DNA of 64,000 nucleotides from Rhodamnia argentea (lineage: Eukaryota; Streptophyta; Magnoliopsida; Myrtales; Myrtaceae), in NCBI RefSeq assembly GCF_020921035.1, contig NC_063156.1:10490501-10554500 (forward strand), given 5' to 3'. Below, in pieces: positions 23,615 through 34,740 of the stretch. The position numbers and the translations under genes are program-made. The number at the start of each line of letters is the position of its first letter. The first letter of the stretch is position 1. The notes beneath the pieces were generated by a model that worked only from the letters and a program-made list of their open reading frames with translations, ran no database searches and had not been told where the DNA came from.

Positions 23615-25241
23615 CTAGCATGTCAACGCTACATCATGTTTACCTTCAATAACAAGGTTTAGCTTCTCTGTTTCTCTTCCTAAACTCTATATGTTCCTCT
23701 CCACTATCATTTGTATGATCTTTTTGTAATAATTTCCTCCCTTTTATTTAGACATGTAGTATGTCCTTCGTGCAATGACCGCTATCTTCTACATTTGCAT
23801 CCAATTGAAAACTAGAAACTCAGACAAAAATTCGAAGTGTCATCTCTTAATTTATCGAATCAATGGTGAATGAATGTCTTAGTAAGAAAGTTCTATTGAT
23901 CTAATGACAATTAAAGGCCGCCATAAAATTCGTCCTTAGAAGACAATGACAAGTTCGGCTGCACATGCGTCTTCGCGCACATAAATAATTGTATGTGCAA
24001 GAAAATACAAGTTTTTGGCACTTTGATTCCCTGCCTGAATCTTTCAAATTAGTCTCTCTGGTTTCAGAGGGGGATATGGTTGGACTAGTTGACTTTGACT
24101 TTCTTCTCTGCGAGGTAAACTCATATGAAACTTGCAAGAAGTTTCTAAGTGGTGTGAGTCATCATTGCACATCAACTTCTTGTACGCTCAAGTTGGGACT
24201 TTCAAAATTGGGTATACAGTTCACACCAACCTGGAGCATTTCAGCTGCTTTTGGACAATGTTTCAACCCGCGGAATCTCCTTTTTGTCATAACTTAGTTG
24301 ATTATCTCCGATTCGCGCAGATGCCAAGATCAATGACATTATTAGCCTTAACCTCATTCGAACAATCAAGAGGTGCATAGTTTGATTCTTCACATCTACA
24401 ACTCTCTCAAGCTCTCTCTAAATGTCGGCGAGTCGGGGAATGAGGAGACTTGTGCCGTATGTTGTGTTGTGCGAATGAATCGTGCACTCGCAAGAGGTTT
24501 TAATGACCCGCTTAAATGTCCACTGAAAAAGTTTCCATTGAAATTGCAATATGTCGAATCCATTAATATCATGCACGTGATCCAACTACAAGTAATTAGA
24601 AGAATGGATCTTCGCGGATACGCAAAAGTTGAAGAGCTGTCTCTTGTAAGGAGCCAATGCAGTGGAGAAGAAAAACTGGTGCTCTTCATATCTGGATTTT
24701 TTTTTTTTGGTAAGGAAACATATCTGGATTTTTCAATGCATAAGAACCCAAGAATGCTGCGAGAAACATTACCCCATTTTTAGGATGTCAGGCATAAACT
24801 AAGGCAGCATCATCTCTTCAACGGCCTGCATTTTCAGATTTGTGTCTCAGCTTTTAGAGGAGGATATGGTTGGACTAGTTGGTTTTGACTTTCTTTGCTA
24901 CGAGGAAACTCACATGAAGATTCCAAGAAGTTTCTCCGTGATGGCATGGCCAAAAGTGTGGACTAGTCAAATTAAGAAATACAAAGGAAGCACTTTCCTC
25001 GCATTCCTGAGCCAGATCCATTTCTTGGGAGCAATGGCTCAAGCCGGAGACTCTCCTCTCTTTCAGAGCCAATTCCATGTCTGAATCAAAGGGTAACTCC
25101 TTGAATTTGACATGTAGTCTTCCTGTCCTCGAGGAATTAATCATTTCAAAATAGAATATTTCCATCTCTGTAGTGACGCAGAACGCAAACCCGAAAAAGA
25201 TCTGATTCCTGGTGGGGAGGAATTAACAGGATTTCCTAGAG
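23615..25241. repeat. Duplicated flank between K6 and K7
   Basis: Contains the recurring open segment at 23989-24297, a copy of the distal 5' flank with a CACGTG hexamer near 24570 ('catgcacgtgatccaac'), a tiny retroposon scar at 24687-24733, and DNA similar to 33640-33870 ahead of K7. The leader of K7 itself (about 25150-25241) differs from both leader types of the other copies. Confidence 0.45.
24702..24718 (-). mobile_element. Extremely 5'-truncated retroposon tail
   Basis: Seventeen bases (a T run then 'ggtaaggaaa') are flanked by the exact 15-bp direct repeat CATATCTGGATTTTT at 24687-24701 and 24719-24733. Read on the - strand the insert ends '...ttacc' plus poly(A), like the end of the SINE at 37011-37151. 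It looks like a target-primed insertion that stopped almost at once. Confidence 0.6.
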
Positions 25242-26387
25242 ATGGTGTTCAATTTCCGCATCCTCAGTTTCTCCGGTGCTACTCGAGAAGTTGGAAGGAC
25301 GGTTGATAATACCGGTAATCAACTCCGAAGGTTCTCTCTCATAGAGCTTCAAGTGGCGACAAGAAACTTCGACCACGAAAACTGGTTGGGTGAAGGATCG
25401 TTTGGAGTGGTCTACAGAGGACGCTTAGCCGATGGTTCTCTCGTCGCCGTAAAACGACTGAGAGAGCTTTCCGAAGATTCGGAAAGACAGTTTCAGACAG
25501 AAGTGGAAGTGGCAAGCATTGTTCACCACCCCAACTTGTTGTGCCTGATAGGGTATTGCAATGTGGAGAAAGAGCGGTTGTTGGTCTACCCCTTCATGGT
25601 CAACCGCAGTCTCGACTTCCTCTTGAGACAGAAAGCCTTCCAACCACTCGATTGGCCAATCCGGATGCGGATAGCATCAGGAGTCGCGAGGGGGATGGCT
25701 CACATGCACGATCAATGCCATCCGAGCATCATACACCGCGATGTCAGTTGTTCAAACATATTGCTGAATGCGGACTTCAAGCCAGTAGTGGGAGACTTTG
25801 GCTTGGCCAGGATCATGCATGAGAGGGACATTGTGGTGGGGAATGCCGGAGGCTCCATCGGCTGCGGCTCGGTTTCTGCAGCTGAAGTGGGTAAACATCC
25901 GCCTTTGTTGCCCATATCACCTCAGTTGTACCAAGATACTTATGTCTACACCGCCGTGCGTGGACATATAGGATACGGCGCCCCCGAGTACATAAGCACT
26001 GGCAAATGCACTCGGAAGGTTGACGTCTATTTATATGGAAACATGCTTCTGGAGCTCATCTCAGGACGGCCATTTTTTCACTTCAGTGGGCTACGGAACG
26101 ACTGGATTAGCAGATGTATGAACGAGAACATGTTGAAAAGGGTGGTTGATCCAACTTTGCAGGGGAACTATCTCCCCGAAGAAGCAGAACGACTCGTCCG
26201 ATTGGCACTGTTATGTGCGGATGACGATCCATCTGTCCGACCCAAGATGTCTGAAGTGATTTTGTTACTTGAAAACCGATTGCACGGGCCGGATCATAGC
26301 AGTAGGAGTAGTTGGAGCCAAAGCGAGTGTGATTCGACTCCTTACTACTCTTTTCCTCCATCTCCTTCTTTGGAAATGGCTATATGA
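25242..26387 (+). CDS. K7, SERK-like cytoplasmic protein kinase
   Basis: A 381-residue intact frame, the copy closest to SERK/BAK1 kinase domains (FSLIELQVATRNF, RLLVYPFM, GNYLPEEAERLV). Nearly all catalytic elements are present: glycine loop GEGSFGVV at 50-57, Lys71 in VAVK, alpha-C Glu87, HRD at 165-167 with Asn172, DFG at 185-187 and APE at 247-249. One exception is Ser169 where Ser/Thr kinases have Lys (HRDVS). There is no signal peptide, LRR or membrane helix, so the protein should be cytosolic. A 36-residue insertion (about 193-229) lengthens the activation segment, and the tail from 353 reads SSRSSWSQSE followed by a YYSFPPSPS end. SERK genes have introns in this region, this gene none. 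It is the likeliest active enzyme of the array; activity itself is inferred. Confidence 0.9.
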   Translation: MVFNFRILSFSGATREVGRTVDNTGNQLRRFSLIELQVATRNFDHENWLGEGSFGVVYRGRLADGSLVAVKRLRELSEDSERQFQTEVEVASIVHHPNLLCLIGYCNVEKERLLVYPFMVNRSLDFLLRQKAFQPLDWPIRMRIASGVARGMAHMHDQCHPSIIHRDVSCSNILLNADFKPVVGDFGLARIMHERDIVVGNAGGSIGCGSVSAAEVGKHPPLLPISPQLYQDTYVYTAVRGHIGYGAPEYISTGKCTRKVDVYLYGNMLLELISGRPFFHFSGLRNDWISRCMNENMLKRVVDPTLQGNYLPEEAERLVRLALLCADDDPSVRPKMSEVILLLENRLHGPDHSSRSSWSQSECDSTPYYSFPPSPSLEMAI

Positions 26388-26776
26388 CGGGCGTGGATGA
26401 TACCGCATCTTGATCAACGTCTGATTTCTTACCTCCTACATGGAGTCCATCTTCGACCTTTTGCTGTTCACCGAAGTTCCCATGTGTTCATTTCCAATTT
26501 CATCTGTAAGAACCTTTTTTTTTTTTTAATATATCTGCGTTGAGCAAATACTGGATACTCTTGGAGTAAATTTCTGGGTCCATCTATTTCAGAAAAAAAG
26601 GCAACATTATAGCTCACATGCAGTTGAGTTTCGAAGAAACTATCCATCACTTGCTTGTTCTTGAATCACTTAATGTGGTCAACTCCATCTTTCTCCTCGG
26701 GTCTTCCCTTTTGTCATTCGTCCTTAATATTTGCAGAAGACCTCTGTTGTAGCCCTTAAATGTATGAGAAGTCTTG
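26388..26776. other. 3' flank of K7
   Basis: Landmarks 'gcaaatactggatactcttgg' and 'gcagaagacctctgttgt' match the flanks of K10 and K15 (about 39905-40570 and 63240-63900). It ends at the TCTTG target repeat of the solo LTR. No gene. Confidence 0.45.
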
Positions 26777-28644
26777 TGTAATATTTGAGTTTTTTGACTA
26801 GGTCAAAACAAGTGGTAGGACCCACTGGTAAAATAAAAAAAATAAAAAAAATAAGAGAGCAGATGGTTTCTCCAAAAAGAGGCATCGGGAGTCTTCCATC
26901 TATAAAGAGAAGAAAGAAAGAAAACAGAAAGGGGAAAAGGGAGAGAAAGAAGAGAAGAAAAAAAAGGAGAAAGGAGAAAAGGGAAAAAGAGAAATAGAAA
27001 CCAGTCACGTGCGCGCGCCACCCTCCACGAGCACTTCGCTGAAGTCATTTCCCTACGTGTCGCAGCACGTGGTAAGCGCTCGCCCTCTCTTCCCTCTCTA
27101 TTGAAGTGATTTTTGGATTTAGGGCAAAATTCGGATTTTGGGGGAAACTGAGTTGCTGTGTCCTATCTCGTGGGCGATTGGCCACATTTTTGCTTGGGAA
27201 TGAAACTTTAGGATGTTATGGACCCGTAGGATTCGACGGATCTTAATTTGACACTACGGTTTACCCGGAACAAGATTTTCAATTCTGGTGCGCTACAGTA
27301 CGCGCGAACAGTAAACTTCGAGGCCTGATTTTATTAGTTTCCAGTTATCGGCTGAGGTTGGCTATGTTGAGACTTTTGTAATACGTTGAACAAGCTTCGC
27401 GTGGACAGTAAGATGGCTTGAAACGGAGTTCGGTGGAGGAAGTTATGGCCTTAACGGTTTTGGCGCGCAAGCTGCCTTAGCTGACAGCATTGATTTTTCT
27501 GTTAGGGATAAGTTTCTGTTGGCCCGTAGTAGTTGTTTTGTCACTAAATAAGTGTAGTTTAGCTAAGTCATACGTTAGGATGACTTGTTACTCGATTTGA
27601 TCCGTTTTTCTATATATTGAATAGGATTCGGATGAGTCGGTTCGAGTGACTTCGATAGGTTGGATTGCGACTTTTTAAGGTGAGACGTACTTTATCTTCT
27701 AAGAATTTATAAAACTCATGCTTTAAAGATGATCACGTGTGCGGTGGTTTGATTTTCTCGACAAGGTGAAGTAATGTGATGTTTCGAGCATTATTTTTGC
27801 ATAAACCGGATCGAGCTATTACTACCCATTTTATTATTTGATATGGTTGTTGACGATTGTTTTACTGAAATGCTGTTTGAGAAACATATTTCTGAGCAAG
27901 GCTATGTATTTGGTTTGTTAAGCTGGATTGTTGTGATTTTCTGGATGTTGGTATTGTGATTAATGCTCATATCCCTATGATTAGAACCCACCGAGGTGGG
28001 GGTAGTATGCATCTTGTCAGGACGTCATTGAGCCGAACCACCGGCTAAAATGAGTGGTAGACCTAACCAAGAGGGGTAAACTTGGTCGCCTTGCCACGGC
28101 GTTAAACGTGGCCATAGTTGATGATGAGTATGAGATTATTCGATGGATGGACCATCGAAAGTTAGTTTAATGAGATTAATCAATGGTTTAAGCCATTGAT
28201 AGTTGTTATTACTACGAGTTGCTTTTGTTTTATTTTAACGATTGCATAGTGATTTCTCGATCCGCTTAGAAGATATTGTATTTCTCACTGAGCTGTGGTT
28301 GCTCACTCCGTTATCTCTTTTGTCTTTCGGGTTTATCGGCGAGTCGCAAATAGGGTCGAGCGTACGTTAGCTACAAGACTACTTTGTGGATAGTGGGGAT
28401 ATATTTTTGGGATAAGTTGTATATAGTTGGTGAGTTCGAGCTAGATGGAAAGCTATATGTGTTTGTCTTTCCGTTTTGGGAGATGAGCTCTGAATTTTTG
28501 TGAACTTGTGACCTGTTTATCATTATATATGTGGAGGTATATAATTTGGATATCAGGTTTTTGTTCTTACTTTGAGGCTGCGTCCTTTGAGTAAAGGAGG
28601 ACGGCCGTGTCATGCCCTTTTTCTTGGAGAATCGGGGTGTGACA
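26777..28644 (+). mobile_element. Solo LTR (probably Ty3/Gypsy)
   Basis: A 1.87-kb solo LTR beginning TGTAATATTTGAG and ending GGGGTGTGACA, flanked by the 5-bp repeat TCTTG at 26772-26776 and 28645-28649. It shares ends and internal blocks with the LTR at 5169-6993. A purine-rich stretch lies at about 26880-27000. The host flank it interrupts is continuous in the K10 unit (about 40570-40680). No coding part remains. Confidence 0.82.
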
Positions 28645-30293
28645 TCTTGTCTCACCATGCAATTTGTAGTGAATTAACGCGGAATCTAGTAGATTTTGCC
28701 GAAAGACAAGAAATTAAGTAAGAGAGGCTGTTGTTAATGAGTATGTGGCTCGTTTAATCAGCTAAGTAGATTTGCAAAGAACATTGTTGTGGAAGAAAAA
28801 GACAAGGTTGATCACTCTGAGCAAGGGCTCAAACCCGAGATTTGCTCAAGCCCTTCTTCTCACTCGGTGACTACCTGCACGTAAGTGTTCTGGAGAGAGC
28901 AATCAAAGTTGACCAGAGCAGACAACATTAGAAATCAGTGGATGAAATAATCTAACTCTTTCACATAACGGCAACCCTCTGACGCAATAGAGTCATAACT
29001 TCGGATGCATGTGACTTCTAAGTTTCTATATCCAATTTAGGGGCTGTTAAGCTATGAAAGTTTTTGGACCAAAAAAAAAAAAAAGCTATGAAAGTTTGGA
29101 CCAAAAAAAAAAAAAAAGCTATGAAAGTGAAAAGCATAGTATAGGGTGTTATGGAGCCGTGTGCTTTTACAGAAGTCGATTCAGAGATACGATTTGGTCG
29201 AGATAGATGTTCAAAGTTTCGCATGTATTGCTTTCAAGTTCTGACTTTCTGTTTTTTGAGACGCTTTCCGACCGTCTTCGGTCATCTTTGAGCCAGTGAA
29301 GTTTAAGATCTGTTAGTACTTTTTTGTTTTTCCCCTATCTCAGTGATCTTCTAGTACTTCCAAAGTGTTTTTTCTTTTTACCGTAAACCCAGTTGATTCG
29401 AGTTCGGTAGTAAGAGATATGACGAGGGACATTTTGTCGTGCGAGTGGCCGCTCGTCGGGGTAGTTGTTATTTGTTGCGAATGGCCATTCTTGATGTCTT
29501 TTGCCGACCCGTAGTGCACGATTTGACTTCGAAATAGCTTCACCTTGTCGAGTTTACAAGGAAGATGAACTCATATCGAGTACTTTTGTCTCTTCCAATA
29601 TTGGGTCAACACTAACTCCAGGAAGATCTAATAGAAGTATATCATGATTTATTTATTTATTTGCAGTATCGATTGACTACATGTTTTATGTCTGTATCAT
29701 ATGATAGTTTGTTAATGCATTTGTCTCTTGTTTACGAGGCTTGTCCATTAAAAAGAAATTGAGAAACAAATAATGATCTAAAATTAATACGAGAAATTCC
29801 CACTGATACAGAAAATTTTTCCATTGCAATTGCAGTATGATCAATCAACACATAACGCACGTGTTCCAAGTACGAGTAACTAGAAGTACGGATCTTAAGG
29901 ATACCAAAAAGTGGATAACTTTTCCATGTAATGTGCAACAGATGTAGTAAAGAAATAGGACTAGTACTCTTCAATTTTGGATTCTTCAATGTGTGGGAAT
30001 CCAATAATTACCAGGAGAATCATGCCAAAGTTAGGAAGCTTTGAGGCAATGAAACCTTTCTCGCTCTCATCTTTCCACGAAGCTGCTCACAGCAAGGCAA
30101 TGAATCCAACGACTTTTCCTACCATTTCATTCATCCACGTCAACCAAAAGCAGTCGTCGGTGAGACCCGCACAATCCCAACTGTGTTGTAGAAAAAAACT
30201 GTGTGAACAAAGCAAGTCTCTTCGGATATCCAGAAGGTGCTCCCAAACCAATCACCACCAATCGAGAGAAACCATCAAGCTTATACCAATGAA
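28645..30293. other. Region between solo LTR and K8
   Basis: The first part continues the K7 flank ('gtgaattaacgcggaatct'). A short tandem repeat lies at 29051-29128. About 29580-29640 and 29700-29900 repeat the distal 5' flank of the kinase genes, including a CACGTG G-box at 29858-29863, and about 29990-30290 is the leader of a kinase gene whose body is missing (K8). The open frames here are not convincing. Confidence 0.45.
29051..29128. repeat. Tandem repeat of gctatgaaag plus poly(A)
   Basis: Two copies of 'gctatgaaagttt..ggacc' followed by 14 to 15 A, then a third partial 'gctatgaaagt'. The pattern fits two successive, severely truncated retroposon insertions (ggacc plus poly(A)) at one site, each duplicating the target 'gctatgaaagt'; slippage of one insertion is the alternative. 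Confidence 0.6.
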
Positions 30294-30400
30294 GATGATG
30301 AAATTCTCAGTCTGCAGGGAAATTACGTGGAAGAAGAAGCAGAACAACTAGTCCGATTGGCATTGTCATGCGCACAATGGGAAGCATCTGCTCGACTCGA
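30294..30400 (+). pseudogene. K8, short kinase remnant
   Basis: About 100 bases survive of the C-lobe, readable as LQGNYVEEEAEQLVRLALS and a few further residues. The 5' leader (about 29990-30290) and the 3' flank (from 'gactggcatgtcaatgc') are both present, so two internal deletions removed nearly all of the gene. Confidence 0.75.
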
Positions 30401-31157
30401 ACTACTCCTTGACTGGCATGTCAATGCTACATCATCACCATTGCCTTTTACCTTCAATAACAAGTTTAGCTTGTGTGTTTCTCTTCCTAAACTCTATATG
30501 TTCCTCTTCACTTTCATTTGTATCGTCTTTATGTAATTCACACCTACCTGGGCCATTCCGCATTTCGTCTTAATTTAGTAGATTAGCTCCTATTCGTGGG
30601 GAGGCAATAACAAGAGCGATGACAATATTAGCCTTAACCTCATTCGAACAATCAAGAAGTTCATAGCACGATTCTTCGCATCTACACCTCTCTCGAGCTT
30701 TCACTAACTGTCATCGAGTTGGGGAATGAGGAGACTCAGTGCTAAATGTCGTATTGTGCAAACGAATCCTGCACTCGTGAGTGGTTGTAATGACTCGCTT
30801 AATTGTGTGGTTGTGCATTTCCTTCATGTCTAAAAGAAAAACTGCCCAGGCTGGGTATTGAGTTTCCTGTCAGATTGATTGGTTTTTCAATGAAATTTAA
30901 AGATTAACCTATCTCAAATTTGTTTTGATGGTGGGGATTATCCCTTTGGCTCATTGCAATTAGTTTTAAAAGATCAGGGACATTAACATTTTGATATTTT
31001 TTGTGAGAGGATAAGGTATATGTATCGTGGATGCTCATTTTTAATGGTATTACCCCTAAAATTAATCAATTCAATACTATTGTCATGCAGGATCCGTCCT
31101 AACTAATGCACTTTCACCCAAAGGCCCCATGATGATTCGTATGGACATAAAGTTAAG
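30401..31157. repeat. Duplicated 3' flank of K8
   Basis: Matches the flanks behind K1, K5 and K13 and the DNA at 55101-55350 on the far side of the second LINE. No gene. Confidence 0.5.
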
Positions 31158-31520
31158 AGCTAAAGTACATTATAAGTGTCAAAACTTGTGTATAACACTT
31201 ACTTTAGTGCCAAATTTTTCAAAATGATCACTTAAGTGCCAACTTTTTTTTTTAAAACGATCACTTCAGAGCCGACTCCGATTTGAGCTAACGTGGCTCG
31301 CTGGAAATTCGACGTGGCCTATTTTTTTTATTAATATTTGAGCTGACGCTGAAGTGAGTATTTTTCAAAAAATATAGCAATTAAATGATCGTTTTTAGAA
31401 AAAGTTAGCCCTAAAGTGATCGCTTTTAAAAAAAATTGGCACTTCAATGATCGTTTTGAAAGTTTTGTATCAAAAGTGAGCGCCCCACATAAATTTTGGC
31501 ACTTATAGTGTACTTAAGCC
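31158..31520. mobile_element. Mutator-like MITE
   Basis: A 363-bp foldback element: left end 'gctaaagtacattataagtg' and right end 'cacttatagtgtacttaag' are inverted. The direct repeat TAAAGTTAAG lies at 31148-31157 and 31521-31530. The arms contain 'gatcacttaagtgcca' themes, similar in style to the MITE at 2414-2725. Non-coding. Confidence 0.75.
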
Positions 31521-31530
31521 TAAAGTTAAG

Positions 31531-33975
31531 CGTAGAATGTTCACAAATTTGTAGGTCATAGAATAGAAAGCCATTGAATCGTATTCCTCAATTCGTTGAT
31601 TCATAAACAAGTAGGAGGTTTTCTTTTCTAGATGGAGAAAGAAATTGGCGGTCTTTTTTCCCTATAGAGACGTATAGTTCTTTCGTTAGTCAACAACGTA
31701 AATTACGGGATGAGTTGATTTTTTTATTCTCTCTTGATAAGTTAGTACGCGGTAGGCTTTGCAATATCTTCACAGGACAAACCATTTTCTATGGAGGTAA
31801 GTTTCAAAGAAACTGTGCATTATCTGCTTCTTGATTCAATCACTACGAGTGGAATTCTTCTTGGTTATGGACTCCTTCAAATCCATGTTTCTGCTCGGGT
31901 CTTCCCTGTTGTTATTTGTCCTTAATATTAGTAGAAGACCTCTGTCGTGGCCCCTCTTATGTATGAAATTTTGTATCTGGACCCTATCAAGTCAACTATA
32001 TGTGTATTCGACCAAAAAAGTCCGCATTAGTGCCGGTAGTGCCACATCAATGCCGATCAGTCAAATAGACCGAACCGGTATAATGCAAAAGGTTAATAAC
32101 TGAATTGACAAAAAAAAAAGTTTATGGCTGAATTGATACAATTACAATAGGTTTAACACTTTTTTATTATCTCTTGAAAAACGTTATGCAAATTATTCAT
32201 TTTTTTTTTTGGTGAAATAAGCAGAGCTCAAAAATCACAAAATTGTTGGGAAACATGAATTCGACTTAGTTATCTATTTAGTTGTATATTGAAGATACTA
32301 TATGTATCTTTCAAATAACTCACGACTCATGATTTTTTTTTTTTTTTGGCGAGACTTATTGGCTCCTTTTTCAAGGGCCAGACTCATTGAATCCTTAACT
32401 TGGTAAATTATGAACATTTTATACTCTATATAAATAAGAGCCCGGCTAAGGAAACTACATGGGCATTCTTAGAGATTACGGTAGATTCTGGACCACAAGT
32501 TTTCTTCGGCAAGCAACCTGAAACTGGCAAGTTCATAAACGTGCGGAGTTGACTATTGAGAAGTTTATCTAGCAAATATTCTATCAAAGAAAGGGGGAAG
32601 GAATTACGGGTGGGCTTGGTTTCAGGTACAACATAGAATCTCACAAAATTGGCCAGAATGATTATATTAGAATTTCGTGCAAAGAAATAAGGTTAAATTG
32701 ACAAAACTGAGATTTTTTTTTTTCAGTCGGGACAAAATTGGGAAGTTTAAGATTGAATTAATAGCCGTATTATAGGACTGATTGGATAAACTTCCCCAAC
32801 TTACGGTCTTCTCATAACTGCAAAGATATGTTTCTTGGTAATTTTCGCGACTTCATGGGGATAAAGATGCCATGAGACAATCAATGACATTGTTAATACG
32901 CACTTAAGTTTCCTGATAATCCAGTTAGCAATCCCTATATTTCCTCTAACCTCCGTTTTTGTTGCTTGTGGCCGGTTATGAGCGGCATTTGACCATGTGC
33001 GCATCAAATCTTGCTATCTCTTTCTATACATATTCGCATAAATTATTCTAACGCCCTGGATTTTGATAAACATTGGAGTGCATTCTGAGTGACGTTTTGA
33101 TCGCAAATGTGGCTATTATTACAAGATATTAGATACATAGGGATAATGTAATCATGGTTCATATACTCTTATCCGCAATTATCCCGCTACTTCTTTTTTC
33201 TTTATTATCAAAATGGTTCATGTACTTTTCAAAAATGTCCCCCCATTAGCCCTCCCCTTAATTTAGTCACTGTAATATCAAGTTGGATACCACAGGACGT
33301 GTCGTGGTGAAAACTGTTGAACAGTATATGGATCATTCTGGAAAAAAGAACTAAAGTAAAAGGCAAAACTTCAAATTTTGGAAAAAAAAAATGCAGAGAC
33401 CGCTGATGTCATAATCCAAGATAAATATCAACATGTTTCTTCTATTCAACCGTGGATAACGGAGTAGCATTTAGATGTTAATGCACGCTAAGGTTGTAGA
33501 CATTTTGGGGTGGACAGTGTTTTGCCCTCTAATCTTCAGGATGTAAGGCATAAACTAAGGTAGCATCATCTAATAATGCTTCGCTTATTAATCGAGGAAA
33601 TTCCAAGCTGCTGTCAATCACATCTCTGCCTGCATTTTCAAATCCGTGTCTCAGCTTTTCAGAGGAGGATTAGGATATGGTTGGACTAGTTGGTTTTTTG
33701 ACTTTCTTTGCTGCGAGGAAACTCATACGAAGCTTTCACGAAATTTCAAGAAATACTAGGGAAGCACCTGCCTCCTCGCATTCCTGAGCCGTAGACTCTC
33801 TACTTGCCGAGCCAATTCCATGTCTGAATCAAATTGCTATTCTTTGAATTTGATATGTAGTCTTCTTGTCCTCCAGGAATTTTAATCATTTAAACAAAAA
33901 CGAAAGAAAGAAGAGAAAGGGGAATTCGCACGTAGATGCTTTGGACATCTCGCAAATCGGATCTTGTGTTCATGT
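31531..33975. repeat. Segmental duplicate A1 (pair with 55390-57880)
   Basis: About 2.4 kb is very similar to 55390-57880, and its right 0.6 kb again to 59970-60640. On the - strand a 68-codon frame at 32801-33007 is almost unchanged at 56704-56910, and another at 32426-32644 is matched at 56307-56549. I do not recognise either product. Nothing else coding is seen. Confidence 0.65.
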
Positions 33976-34016
<41 letters not shown>

Positions 34017-34740
34017 TATGTACAAGATCATTAGGCTATCCGACAAAGGGTAATTTAGTCCAATCTCGGATCGGTTTAGTCGGAATGAGGCTCGGACACG
34101 AGAATTTCTAATTCTAAGGCATGACGACCGACGATCGAAACCTAAACTAATTCAATCGTCGATTCAGGTAAATCCAATTTCCGTCGCTTGATTCCTTGGA
34201 ATCCAATCTTGAGCAACAAATTGGAACTCACAGTCATTTCATAAATCGAATTCTACTATTTACAGGCACCGAATTCTAGGTCGTAACACAACGCCTCATG
34301 AGCCACGGCTCGGCTCGCGTGTGGCCGGGCGCCACCCGCCGCCATGATCGACGATCGGTTGATGAAGAAATTTTTACAAGAAAGAAGATTAAAAAAAAAG
34401 AGGGAAAAAATAAAATAAAAATTATTAAAAATTATTAAAAATTAAAATAAATTAAAAATACGAATTATTTGATATTCTTTTTTAGGAAAATTAATTTCTT
34501 GCCAAACGGCGAAAATCATTTTTCAGAGCATTTTCAGATTTTCATCAACGATGGAAAAGATGATCATTTTCCTGGAAAATAACTTTTTAGAAAATATTTT
34601 TAAAAAATGCTGCATATTTTCGCAAAATCCCAAGCACTTTTGTTTCTTCCAATATTTGGTCAACGCTGACTCCAGAAAGATCTAACAAAAATAAATCTCG
34701 ATTTTTATTTACTTTACTATCAACTGACTCCCTTTTTTTT
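33976..34740. other. Microsatellite and AT-rich insert upstream of K9
   Basis: A (TA)n tract covers about 33980-34012. Then follow unclassified DNA and an AT-rich block (34300-34720) that matches 61165-61600. The K14 unit lacks this whole 0.76-kb segment, so it was inserted here or lost there. Confidence 0.5.

Noticed and set aside
25830-25925. Activation-segment insertion of K7 as a retained intron (gtggtgg to cctcag)
   Set aside because: The segment is open in all copies with conserved family motifs, and other copies lack a GT at the place; kept only as a point to test with RNA.
26724-27048. Phe/Leu-rich and Lys/Arg-rich frames on opposite strands
   Set aside because: They come from a purine-rich low-complexity tract inside the solo LTR.
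28800-28900. tRNA-like hairpin around 'gggctcaaacccgagatttgctc'
   Set aside because: No complete cloverleaf, anticodon arm or acceptor stem could be drawn.
31831-32103. 90-codon frame in the segmental duplicate
   Set aside because: The counterpart near 55700 is open in different frames and no domain is seen; duplicated non-coding flank.
33980-34012. (TA)n tract as a functional TATA or origin element
   Set aside because: A plain microsatellite, absent from the corresponding K14 flank.
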